NCBI RefSeq assembly: GCF_001426865.1 | Contig: NZ_LMFO01000006.1 | Span: 83,405-147,404 of the forward strand | Reading direction: 5' to 3' | DNA length: 64,000 nt | Source: Paenibacillus sp. Root52 | GTDB lineage: Bacteria > Bacillota > Bacilli > Paenibacillales > Paenibacillaceae | Shown: positions 53,236 to 61,297 of the stretch, one piece after another | Position numbering within the stretch: the first letter of the stretch is position 1 | Layout: each line of letters starts with the position of its first letter | Program-made: the position numbers and the translations under genes | Notes under the pieces: model-generated | What the model was told of the DNA's origin: nothing | What the model saw: only the letters and a program-made list of their open reading frames with translations | The model's database searches: none

Positions 53236-53718
53236 TTATTGAATCGACGACATCTGAGCCGAGATCGAAACGTTGCCTTCTTTCACCACAACTTCATTGA
53301 AGAAAGGTTCGAAGAACGAAGCTGGTACATACATCGTGCCCTTCTTGGTCTGTGCAGGAACTGGCAGCTCCATATCCTGACTCAAGTTGATGATTTTCAG
53401 CTTACCTGTAAACTTCACTTGGGTACTGCCGTTCTTCACCAGGGCTGACTGTATTCTGTCTTCGACAGATACGGCCTTTTCAGCAGCCACCCAGCTGACT
53501 TTGTAGCCCAGGGCTTCTGCCGTAGCGCGTAATGGCACCAAAACTGTTCCTTTTTGCTCATAAGGCATCAGCTCAGACTTACTGACTTGCATCGGTTTTC
53601 CATTTACGGTTAACGTATACGCCGGAGCCGCTGCGCTCACTTTGCCTGCCGAAGCATATAAAGCCCCTGCCACCGTGACTACGCACAGCGCAGCGATGAA
53701 CATAACCACCTTTTTCAT
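53236..53718 (-). CDS. Exported copper-amine-oxidase-N (stalk) domain protein, copy 2
   Basis: 160 aa, same signal peptide and domain as 50591-51073, with five substitutions (for example PYEQ for PFEQ and EDRIQ for EDSIQ). A 20-bp tandem duplication (53702-53741) repeats the first codons, so the upstream copy of AAAAAGGTGG now lies about 8 nt before the ATG and can serve as a ribosome site. The first ATG opens only a 7-codon frame whose TGA overlaps this start (ATGA). The true upstream flank with AAAGGA is retained, so this copy is the better candidate for expression. Confidence 0.8.
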   Translation of the reverse strand: MKKVVMFIAALCVVTVAGALYASAGKVSAAAPAYTLTVNGKPMQVSKSELMPYEQKGTVLVPLRATAEALGYKVSWVAAEKAVSVEDRIQSALVKNGSTQVKFTGKLKIINLSQDMELPVPAQTKKGTMYVPASFFEPFFNEVVVKEGNVSISAQMSSIQ

Positions 53719-53741
53719 TGGATAACCACCTTTTTCATTGG
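53702..53741. repeat. 20-bp tandem duplication across the start codon
   Basis: Two consecutive perfect copies of ATAACCACCTTTTTCATTGG (plus strand), containing the start codon and the first coding bases of the stalk gene. Confidence 0.85.
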
Positions 53742-53935
53742 AGCGTCTTCCTTTCTTATAGTAATTGGATATATTCTTCTTTTCAGACGTCATAAGTGCT
53801 GTTAATGTTCCTCAACTATTTAAATTTTACCACAACTTGGTTTCTATGATTTTGGATTAGACTTCATACTTCACTCCCACATTGAATTAATATATAGTCT
53901 ACCAATAAGGTATATTTACAAAGGAGAATTATAGA

Positions 53936-54256
53936 TTGTTTAATTACATACGAATGATCATTTTAATCTCTTCCGCTGTTTGCTCACTAACCGGTTGTAA
54001 TGCATTATTAGATGAGGAAAAAAGAGAATATTTTGAAAAAGCAGTTCCTATTGGACAAAAATACTTCCAAGAACATTATGATGCAGAAATTATATTTACG
54101 GACTATGACATTAACTTACCTAACTCTTCTACTATGTTCCTCTATGGTTATGTAAAAAACGATCAAACGATCAATATATCTCTATCATTAGATATTCCAT
54201 CTATGGAAATACGATCTGCTAAAGGCCCAGAGGATTTTATAAAAAAAATTCAATAA
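53936..54256 (+). CDS. Small lipoprotein, tandem paralogue 1 (DUF1433-like)
   Basis: 106 aa, TTG start 9 nt after AAGGAG. Lipobox SLTGC (Cys21). The mature domain (EYFEKAVPIGQKYFQEHYDAEIIFTDYDINLPNSSTMFLYGYVKND...LDIPSMEIRSAKGPEDFIKK) is about half identical to the next gene and more distantly related to 45207-45548. Extracytoplasmic, unknown function. Adjacent tandem paralogues in a toxin island can be decoy or immunity-like lipoproteins (inference only). Confidence 0.75.
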   Translation: MFNYIRMIILISSAVCSLTGCNALLDEEKREYFEKAVPIGQKYFQEHYDAEIIFTDYDINLPNSSTMFLYGYVKNDQTINISLSLDIPSMEIRSAKGPEDFIKKIQ

Positions 54257-54319
54257 AGGTAATATCCTTTTGCAGTCAAGTTTTTATAGCTATTAGATAA
54301 TTGGAAAAGAGGTGAGTAC

Positions 54320-54664
54320 TTGATCAAAAGCATTCGTTCAATATTGTTAACTTTCGGAGTTATAGTTATTATAACTGGTTGCAGTAGCCTCTCTAAAGCT
54401 GAAAGACAAGAATTATATGAGAAGGCCATTCCTATTGGACAAGAATACTTCAAAAAGTATTACGATGCTGATGTAGAATTTGAAGGTTACGAAATTCATT
54501 TACCCATGTCATCTACAATGGTATTGTATGGTCATGTTAAAGGTGATCCCTATACTTCTCTAACTTTGTCTTTTTACCTACCTTCCCTAGAAGTTGAGAC
54601 AGCTGGGGGACCTGGAGAGTTCATTGATAAACGAAAGAGCGAGGAAGAGGTCTATTCCAAATGA
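54320..54664 (+). CDS. Small lipoprotein, tandem paralogue 2 (DUF1433-like)
   Basis: 114 aa, TTG start after AAGAGGTGAG. Lipobox ITGC (Cys21). The domain ELYEKAIPIGQEYFKKYYDADVEFEGYEIHLPMSSTMVLYGHVKGD...LPSLEVETAGGPGEFIDK matches the preceding lipoprotein throughout, with a short charged C-terminal extension. The two genes are 63 bp apart and probably co-transcribed; a hairpin follows at 54720-54768. Confidence 0.75.
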   Translation: MIKSIRSILLTFGVIVIITGCSSLSKAERQELYEKAIPIGQEYFKKYYDADVEFEGYEIHLPMSSTMVLYGHVKGDPYTSLTLSFYLPSLEVETAGGPGEFIDKRKSEEEVYSK

Positions 54665-54719
54665 GATGCAAATCCCATTTGTCTATAAGCTATGGAGCTC
54701 AAGAAACAAATAAATAGAA

Positions 54720-54768
54720 ACCAGACTACATGTCATTGAACCGTGTGAGTAGTCTGGTGTTCGTTTAG
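54720..54768 (+). terminator. Hairpin after the lipoprotein pair
   Basis: ACCAGACTAC ... GTAGTCTGGT, 10-bp perfect stem with a modest T-containing tail. Confidence 0.6.
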
Positions 54769-54819
54769 ATTATCCTAGTTAGTTTATTCAATTAGATTCT
54801 AGATAGGTTTTTTCTATCC

Positions 54820-55432
54820 TTAGGCTTTTATACTAGAGTTCCCCCGCTCGAAATATGCATGCAATCTGTACAGACAGATTTCTTTCGTCCAACGATATAA
54901 CAGTGATCGTTCCTCTGCATCCTGCACTTGCAAATTCAGTGAAAACACTCCGTCCACGAAACGAGTCATACTACCCTTCGCCCCGCTCCACATGGACATC
55001 GGCATGTCGATAATCAACTTTTCAATCTCAGATGCCGTCTTCTCGCTCCAGTCCCAGAGTTTAAGCTTACCTTTATCCGAAAAGTCTTTGCGTTTCCGAT
55101 ATGCCTTCTCTGTCAGGTATGTATGGAAAAAGCTCGCCATCTCGCTTGGTGTTATTGGCTCCATCCAGTGATTCTCTCCACGTTCCAGCATGTAGAGTAG
55201 CACAACCATCTTATAGCTTTTGTTCATGATGGTCTTCTCCACATCTCGCAGCCATGCTTCCTGACGAATATAAACTTCGCTCTCATACGGCGACAGTAAC
55301 TCTGCCCAGTATAGAAAACCTACATACGCTCCAAAGTCGCTTCGATACCCAATGCTTTTGGAACGTCCCAGCAAATTTTCTTTCGTCCAACGATACAACA
55401 GTGATCGTTTTTCTGCATCCTACACTTGTAAC
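54820..55432 (-). pseudogene. Remnant resembling the C-terminal region of a DEAD/DEAH helicase-type protein
   Basis: The minus-strand frame from a TTG at 55398 encodes 192 aa (YRSDFGAYVGFLYWAELLSPYESEVYIRQEAWL, MVVLLYMLERGENHWMEPITPSEMASFF, MPMSMWSGAKGSMTRFVDGVFSLNLQVQDAEERSLLYRWTKEICLYRLHAYFER). It looks like the C-terminal tail attached to some Bacillales DEAD/DEAH helicases (from memory, moderate certainty), with no helicase motifs here. Upstream of 55398 the same frame reads LQV, TAG, DAEKRSLLYRWTKE, a second copy of the extreme C-terminal segment (54880-54932 against 55378-55432). So the 5' part is a fusion of two tail copies and the gene is broken. Confidence 0.6.
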
Positions 55433-55503
55433 GGAGTTATTGTTTTGCATGATACAGTATGACATTATCAAAAAGAATCCCCTTCATTATCTCAAATTAA
55501 TCA

Positions 55504-55953
55504 TCAGCCGAGCAAATGTTTTAATTCACCTAATACTTCTTCTGTCTGTTGGACAAGCTTTTTGACATTATTCATGTTTGTAGACGGACAATTCAGGAAA
55601 TCTTCAATAGAAGAAAGGTGCTGCATCGTTCCAATAAATATAGCGATATCTAATCCTGATTTGCTGTCTGTATGAACTAGGGGCAGGATTGTATTCATAG
55701 TGAGTTCTGTAGGTACATTAACCGAACGGTACTTATGACTGTATAACGCTTTAATCATGGAGTTTAGAGCCCAATTGCAGAGAATTAAGCAAGTTTTCAA
55801 TTGATCGTGATCATACATAATCTTAGCAAGCTTCATATGATAATGAACAAGTTTATAGTAGTAGCAAACTTGTTCACTATCATGAAATTGACCTATTAAA
55901 CAATTTGCAAACTCATCATTCTGTCGATTCTTGAAGGAGTAAACGTGATTCAT
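55504..55953 (-). CDS. HEPN-like helical protein, unknown function
   Basis: 149 aa from ATG 55953, 9 nt after GAGGAG. All-helical: FANCLIGQFHDSEQVCYYYKLVHYHMKLAKIMYDHDQLKTCLILCNWALNSMIKALYSHKYRS and AIFIGTMQHLSSIEDFL...LVQQTEEVLGELKHLL. The size and two long helices recall HEPN/nucleotidyltransferase-partner proteins, but no clear R-x4-H catalytic motif is seen. A truncated paralogue remains at 52875-53042. Possibly part of a degraded defence or toxin module. Confidence 0.55.
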   Translation of the reverse strand: MNHVYSFKNRQNDEFANCLIGQFHDSEQVCYYYKLVHYHMKLAKIMYDHDQLKTCLILCNWALNSMIKALYSHKYRSVNVPTELTMNTILPLVHTDSKSGLDIAIFIGTMQHLSSIEDFLNCPSTNMNNVKKLVQQTEEVLGELKHLLG

Positions 55954-56144
55954 GTTAAACAACTCCTCAATTTTAAGATTCAAATCGATACCACAATGAA
56001 ATTTCCCGTATATTATTTTACCTTTCGGGAAAGATATACAATAAATATTACTACATAGTAGTTTTTGTTACAAATTACTTATTATCTATCAGTTAATTAG
56101 TAATGAGTCTTTCTCTACACTTCTAATTAAAGAGAGGTGTTCAT

Positions 56145-56492
56145 ATGTCTGAACTTTTAGAACTAGTGGGCGCGAGAATAAGAGATCTGAGGAAGTCTAG
56201 AGATCTGTCTCAAGAAGCATTAGCCGAAAATGCAGGATTCAATCCAAGTTATATTGGTTTTATCGAACGAGCAGAACGAAACATATCATTAAAAAATTTA
56301 GAGAGAATTGCTACTGCTTTAGATGTTGGTGTATATGAACTTTTTACATATGTCAAAGAACGTGAAGAACTTTCACATGATGATGAAAATATCTTTAAAA
56401 TTATTTCCCTTTTGAGAACCCGTGAACCAAAGCATATTTTAATGGTTCTTAATGTCATTCAAGAAATCTTCGACACATATGATAAAAACTAA
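56145..56492 (+). CDS. XRE-family transcriptional regulator upstream of the dnd operon
   Basis: 115 aa, AGAGAGGTG 5 nt before ATG. The HTH_3 domain is LVGARIRDLRKSRDLSQEALAENAGFNPSYIGFIERAERNISLKNLERIATALDVGVYELF (about 6-66). The short C-terminal helical part (DDENIFKIISLLRTREPKHILMVLNVIQEIFDTY) may dimerise. It reads in the same direction as dndB, separated by a terminator and two palindromes that are candidate operators. Such cro/C-protein-like regulators often time expression of modification systems. Confidence 0.88.
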   Translation: MSELLELVGARIRDLRKSRDLSQEALAENAGFNPSYIGFIERAERNISLKNLERIATALDVGVYELFTYVKEREELSHDDENIFKIISLLRTREPKHILMVLNVIQEIFDTYDKN

Positions 56493-56546
56493 AATAACGA
56501 GGAACATACCGATCCAATCAGGCCGGAATGTTACCTCGTTATTTCA
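56492..56546 (+). terminator. Terminator of the XRE regulator gene
   Basis: AAATAACGAGG ... CCTCGTTATTT, 11-bp stem starting at the stop codon. It separates the regulator transcript from dnd. Confidence 0.8.
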
Positions 56547-56567
56547 TTATCTCTTCATCTTTTGTTC

Positions 56568-56579
56568 ACGTAATTACGT
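56568..56579. promoter_or_regulatory. Palindrome ACGTAATTACGT (candidate operator, dnd promoter)
   Basis: Perfect 12-bp palindrome 107-118 bp before the dndB start. It shares the ACGTA/TACGT core with the palindrome at 56659-56670. Confidence 0.55.
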
Positions 56580-56658
56580 ACTTCCTTTACTTTATTATGT
56601 AATTTAGACATTGAACATTTGTTCGTCTTACGATAAAATCAATATACATTCTACGTTA

Positions 56659-56670
56659 TTACGTACGTAA
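56659..56670. promoter_or_regulatory. Palindrome TTACGTACGTAA (candidate operator, dnd promoter)
   Basis: Perfect 12-bp palindrome ending 3 bp before the AGGAGG of dndB. It is preceded by a further partly symmetrical ACGTTATTACGT stretch, so the block is a multiple ACGT array. Confidence 0.6.
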
Positions 56671-56685
56671 AATAGGAGGATGCCT

Positions 56686-57780
56686 ATGAATTTCAGTTAT
56701 AGTTTTCCAGCAATTCGTGGTATTCAAGCTGGAAGAGAATTTTACACAGTAATGTGCCCACTGAAATTAATACCTAGAATTTTTTTGTTTGATGAAGAAG
56801 AAATTCCAGCAGACCACCGTGCACAACGTTTAATGAATAAATCAAGAATCCCAGATATTACAAATTATATTCTCGAGAATCCTGGAGATTATATTTTCTC
56901 TTCCTTAACAGCGTCGGTAAATGGCGAATTAATTTTCCAGCCACATTCGGAAGAGTTTAAGGATTTAGGATATTTGAATATTTCTTTAGATGCCCAATTT
57001 CTTATCAACGACGGCCAACATAGACGTGCTGCTATCGAAGAAGCTCTGAAAATCTCGCCTGAACTTGGTGATGAGACAATATCTGTAGTGTTCTTTCACG
57101 ATCTTGGACTGGTGCGCTCCCAGCAAATGTTTTCGGACTTGAACCGTCATGCAGTGAACACCACATCTTCGATCGGAATTTTATATGATCATCGGGATCA
57201 ATTATCGTTGATTACTAAAAGTCTAATTAATGAAATCCCTTTATTAGAACGGTATACAGATCGTGAAAAAGTTTCTTTATCCAAAAATTCTCCTAAATTG
57301 TTTGCATTAAATCATATATTTAATACATTATGTAAGCTTTTAGGGAAACGTAAAGGTGAATTAATCTCTGAACACGAGAAAAAATTTGCTTCTGAGTTCT
57401 GGACGCTACTTTCTAATTCTATTTCGGAGTGGCAAGATGTACTTAATAAGCGAACATCTCCAAGAGACCTTCGTATTGGTTCTGTAGTCGCTCATGGTGT
57501 ATTCCTCGAAGCTATTGGTATAGTCGGTCACTACCTTTATCGTTATCATGCTGATGAATGGGAGTTGTACGTAAAAAAACTATATAAAATCGACTGGAGT
57601 CGCGATAATAAAGCGGATTGGTTAGGGCGCGCTTATGGACAAACTGGGCGTATTAACAAGAACAATGAGACCATTCAATTGACTGCAAATCTCATAAAAT
57701 TCAAACTAGGGCTCCCCTTAACAGAAGCCGAGCAGAAAATTGAAAATAAAATAAAAGAAGGTACATCTACTGATGTTTAA
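56686..57780 (+). CDS. dndB: DNA phosphorothioation-associated DGQHR protein DndB
   Basis: 364 aa from the second ATG (56686), which has AGGAGG 6 nt upstream; the first ATG (56680) abuts it. The hallmark DGQHRRAAI is at residues 109-117, with VVFFHDLGLVRSQQMFSDLNRHAVNTTSSIGILYDHR just after, as in DndB/DGQHR proteins. In characterised systems DndB is not needed for sulfur insertion and acts as a regulator of dnd expression. The gene overlaps dndC by 8 bp. Its base composition is noticeably more AT-rich than the metabolic genes to the left. Confidence 0.93.
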   Translation: MNFSYSFPAIRGIQAGREFYTVMCPLKLIPRIFLFDEEEIPADHRAQRLMNKSRIPDITNYILENPGDYIFSSLTASVNGELIFQPHSEEFKDLGYLNISLDAQFLINDGQHRRAAIEEALKISPELGDETISVVFFHDLGLVRSQQMFSDLNRHAVNTTSSIGILYDHRDQLSLITKSLINEIPLLERYTDREKVSLSKNSPKLFALNHIFNTLCKLLGKRKGELISEHEKKFASEFWTLLSNSISEWQDVLNKRTSPRDLRIGSVVAHGVFLEAIGIVGHYLYRYHADEWELYVKKLYKIDWSRDNKADWLGRAYGQTGRINKNNETIQLTANLIKFKLGLPLTEAEQKIENKIKEGTSTDV

Positions 57781-59275
57781 TATATTTGATACAGGAACAA
57801 AGTTTATAGAAGCCAAAGAACTTGTTAAAGAGGTCTACCTAGCTGATGAGCGCCCGTGGGTCGTAGGATTCAGTGGAGGAAAAGACTCAACAGCAGTTGT
57901 ACAACTGGTTTTTCAAGCCTTGACCGAGTTGGAACCTTCTCTTCTGAAGAAAAAAGTATATGTTATTTCATCAGATACGCAAGTAGAAACTCCTTTAATT
58001 ATAGACAAAATCACGAGGACTCTTGGACGAATACAAAACAAAGCACTTGCAATAGGTTTACCCATTGAAACACACAAAGTACGTCCCAAAGTTGAGCAAA
58101 CATTCTGGGCCTCTATTATAGGAAAAGGTTATCCTACTCCTCGTCAAAAGTTCAGATGGTGTACAGATCGCTTGAAAATTGAACCTGCGAACCGTTTCAT
58201 TCTGGATAAGGTAGATCAATTTGGTGAAGTGGTTATGCTACTAGGAGTCCGCGATTCGGAAAGTTCTACAAGAGCAGGAGTAATGCAATCTCATACTATA
58301 GAAGGTTCAAATTTAATGCGTCACTCTACTCTTCGTAATGCATTTGTTTTTGCACCGATTCGATCCTACACTCTTGATGATGTATGGGAATTTTTATTGC
58401 AAAACGAATCACCGTGGGGCGATGATAATAATGAACTACTTCAACTATATCAAGATTCAAGTAGTGAATGCCCTCTTATAGTAGATAAAGAGGTTAAAGA
58501 AAGTGCCGGTTCTTGTGGAAATAGCCGTTTTGGCTGCTGGACTTGTACAGTTGTTAATGAGGATAAAGCTTTAAGTGGATTCATTAACAATGGTGTAGAC
58601 TGGTTACGGCCTTTATATGATTTCAGAAACTTCCTTGTTCAAATCAGAGAAGACCGTACAAAAAGACAAAAACACCGGATGAATGGCGAAGTCTATTTGA
58701 CCAACAATTTAGGCGGTATTGATCCTGAAGATTTGAGTAATCCAAGAATCTACAAATCTCAAATCAAACAATATATTGAAGAAAATAAAATTGATCTTGC
58801 ATCAGTTGAAGAATTAGACATTTTAATCTTTGACGATGAAAATGAAGATGCTCCTCCTAAGCGCTTCGGTGTTGGTCCTTTCACAATGAAAGCACGGGAA
58901 AAAATCCTTCGAAAATTATTGCAAACACAGGAAGAAATAAGACGATTGCATGATCCTAATGTTGAATTGATTACATTTGAAGAACTTAAAGCAATCCGAA
59001 AATATTGGCATGACGACTTGCAGTGGGAAGATCGACTCCCTCTAATTGTTGAAGAAGAAACTGGTACGTCTTACGACTGGCATCAAAATGATCGTCCTAT
59101 TTTTAAGGAAGACCAAGTTACTGATCTCGAATCTCTCTGTCAAGAAGAAGGGGTCAATCTTAATCTTCTTAAAGAATTGATATCTGTTGAAAAAGAATAC
59201 TCTGGTGTAAAAGTAAGAAGAGGTTTATTCCAGGCATTTGATAAAACACTTAGACAAGATTTCTTACATTTATAA
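57773..59275 (+). CDS. dndC: DNA phosphorothioation sulfurtransferase DndC (PAPS-reductase family)
   Basis: 500 aa. The ATP pyrophosphatase P-loop is VGFSGGKDST (residues 31-40). KFRWCTDRLKIEP includes Cys130. The Fe-S cysteine region is SSECPLIVDKE...AGSCGNSRFGCWTCT (Cys233, 248, 255, 258). This is the usual arrangement for DndC, which carries a 4Fe-4S cluster and activates the DNA phosphate or transfers sulfur. The C-terminal ~150 residues are DndC-specific. It starts inside dndB and ends 17 bp before dndD. All expected catalytic residues are present. Confidence 0.95.
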   Translation: MFNIFDTGTKFIEAKELVKEVYLADERPWVVGFSGGKDSTAVVQLVFQALTELEPSLLKKKVYVISSDTQVETPLIIDKITRTLGRIQNKALAIGLPIETHKVRPKVEQTFWASIIGKGYPTPRQKFRWCTDRLKIEPANRFILDKVDQFGEVVMLLGVRDSESSTRAGVMQSHTIEGSNLMRHSTLRNAFVFAPIRSYTLDDVWEFLLQNESPWGDDNNELLQLYQDSSSECPLIVDKEVKESAGSCGNSRFGCWTCTVVNEDKALSGFINNGVDWLRPLYDFRNFLVQIREDRTKRQKHRMNGEVYLTNNLGGIDPEDLSNPRIYKSQIKQYIEENKIDLASVEELDILIFDDENEDAPPKRFGVGPFTMKAREKILRKLLQTQEEIRRLHDPNVELITFEELKAIRKYWHDDLQWEDRLPLIVEEETGTSYDWHQNDRPIFKEDQVTDLESLCQEEGVNLNLLKELISVEKEYSGVKVRRGLFQAFDKTLRQDFLHL

Positions 59276-59292
59276 AGGTGGATTAATAATCA

Positions 59293-61293
59293 ATGCACAT
59301 ACAAAAACTGGCTCTCCGTAATATTGGGGCTTACCATGGAGAGCTTAATAAATTTGATTTTCGTACAACAGCTAACCGTAATGTGATTCTACTAGGTGGT
59401 AAAAATGGTGCTGGTAAAACAACAATATTAGAATCTTTAAGAATCGTTTTATTTGGTTCAATGGCATATGGTTTTGTTACTGAGAACGAACCCTACTATC
59501 GGAAAATTAGAACATTACTGAATCGTAAAGCAATTAATGAAAATGAGACTGACGCTTTTCAAATTACTCTAGATTACAGTTCGACTGAAGATTTCGAATT
59601 ACATGAATATTCATTAGTAAGGAGCTGGCGAATTAAAAACGATCGTATCCGTGAGAGCTTTGCAGTAAAAAGAGATAATCAATTTTTAACTGCTCAACAG
59701 ACATCTGATTTCCAGAGTCGGTTACGTGAGGAGATGCCTCCGAAATTGTTTGAACTTTGTCTTTTTGATGGTGAGGATATATCGCGTATTGTTTCTGAAG
59801 AAAAAATTCCTGAATACTTGAAAGAGTCAGGTAAAATTCTCTTCAATCTTGATCTCTTTGTAAATCTTGAAAAAGATCTGAACACATATCGAATGCAATA
59901 TGCTCAGCAAAATGCCAGTGCAGCAGAAGAAGTTGCACAATTCGAGAAACTTGAGATTGAAATCGATCAACTCAAAAAAACAATTGAAGAAAAGCAACAG
60001 TTCTCAATTCTTTACTCAGAAGAGATCGACAACTTAAACGATACAATTAAACAGGATAAAAATGACTTCGAAGTTCACGGTGGTTTACTTCAAGAGAAAA
60101 GACAAGAGATTGTTTCTAGAATCAATGTGATTGAAAACAAACGTAAAACAAATTCAGAACATGTCAGACATTTCGTTTCGTCTCTTCTTCCCTTTTTTAT
60201 AGCAAGAAAACACCTCAGACAAGTATACCATCAGTTAAATAAAGAAAAACAATATGAATCATACGATTATATTGCGAACTCGCTCGTAGAAGAACAACTA
60301 GCTTCTCTTCTTAATAGTGTACTAGAGCCGAGTAAAGAAATTGATGAGAGCGAGGTTACATCTGTATTTGAAGGTATTCTAAATTTAATAAAACCGGATC
60401 AAACCCAACTCATTCATCGTGCATCGTTTGAGCAACGTAGTGAGATCCATAATTTGAATAAACAAATACAGGCACTTAATGTGGCCGAATATACCAAACG
60501 TTTTGATGAAAATGCTATGTTGTTAAAAGAAGCTCAAGAACTAAGGACTAAATTAGAGACTAATGATCGAGCCAGTGAGTTTAAAGAACTTCTTGGACGA
60601 ATCGAGCAAAAAACAAAACAAGTTGAACAACACAAGATTCTCATAGAACAACTTGGACTTGAAATTCAAAATCTTTCTGAAAGCTTGCACACTAAGCTCT
60701 CTCAAAAAGATAAAGTAGAAGAAAAAATTAGAGAATACCATAAATCAGAAAAATCGTATGAAATGACTGAGAAATTGTTGACAGTTAGTCAGCGCTTTAG
60801 AGAACGGCAATGGCGCAAAAAACTCGATGATGTAGCTAATGAAACTGTACGTATGATTGATGTTCTTTTCCGTAAAAAAGATTTCATAAAACGAATTCAT
60901 ATAGACCATATCACTTTTGAATTAAAGCTGTTTAACCTATTGAATCAAGAAATTTCAAAAGAGCGCCTATCTGCTGGCGAAAAAGAAATGCTTATGTTAA
61001 CGGTCATACTAGCAATGTTTAGAGTATCTGGTTGGAAATTACCTTTTGTGTTCGATACCTTAATGGGTAGACTTGACCAGGATCACAAAAAGTCACTTAT
61101 TCAACATTTCATCCCTCGTTGCGGAGAACAAGTTCTTATGTTTACAACAGATTCCGAAATAACCTCCGAACAGTTTCCCGTGATTGAAGAGATTACGAAC
61201 CGCTGTTACACCTTAGAATACGATGCATCTCAAGAAAGTGCAGTAATCGTAAAAGACCGCTACTTTGATATCACTAGAGAGGCGGTAAAGTAA
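59293..61293 (+). CDS. dndD: DNA phosphorothioation SMC-like ATPase DndD
   Basis: 666 aa. Walker A is LLGGKNGAGKTT (about 33-44) and the Q-loop lies near LFDGEDISRIVSEEKIPEYL. Long coiled coils (about 215-285 and 380-500) are interrupted by a helical head-proximal segment. The signature is LSAGEKEML (559 on) and Walker B is LPFVFDTLMGRLD (about 583-595). This is the SMC/RecN-like architecture of DndD, which is thought to alter or nick DNA to allow sulfur insertion. Length matches the family. Preceded by AAAGGTGG and followed 4 bp later by dndE. Confidence 0.95.
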   Translation: MHIQKLALRNIGAYHGELNKFDFRTTANRNVILLGGKNGAGKTTILESLRIVLFGSMAYGFVTENEPYYRKIRTLLNRKAINENETDAFQITLDYSSTEDFELHEYSLVRSWRIKNDRIRESFAVKRDNQFLTAQQTSDFQSRLREEMPPKLFELCLFDGEDISRIVSEEKIPEYLKESGKILFNLDLFVNLEKDLNTYRMQYAQQNASAAEEVAQFEKLEIEIDQLKKTIEEKQQFSILYSEEIDNLNDTIKQDKNDFEVHGGLLQEKRQEIVSRINVIENKRKTNSEHVRHFVSSLLPFFIARKHLRQVYHQLNKEKQYESYDYIANSLVEEQLASLLNSVLEPSKEIDESEVTSVFEGILNLIKPDQTQLIHRASFEQRSEIHNLNKQIQALNVAEYTKRFDENAMLLKEAQELRTKLETNDRASEFKELLGRIEQKTKQVEQHKILIEQLGLEIQNLSESLHTKLSQKDKVEEKIREYHKSEKSYEMTEKLLTVSQRFRERQWRKKLDDVANETVRMIDVLFRKKDFIKRIHIDHITFELKLFNLLNQEISKERLSAGEKEMLMLTVILAMFRVSGWKLPFVFDTLMGRLDQDHKKSLIQHFIPRCGEQVLMFTTDSEITSEQFPVIEEITNRCYTLEYDASQESAVIVKDRYFDITREAVK

Positions 61294-61297
61294 AATT

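Noticed and set aside
53719..53793. N-terminal extension of stalk-protein copy 2
   Set aside because: The extension comes from the 20-bp duplication and upstream leader read in frame; the signal peptide begins at the Met at 53718, as in copy 1.
59293..61293. RecF/SMC repair ATPase unrelated to dnd
   Set aside because: The position between dndC and dndE, its length and the DndD-type LSAGEKEML / FDTLMGRLD ends favour DndD.
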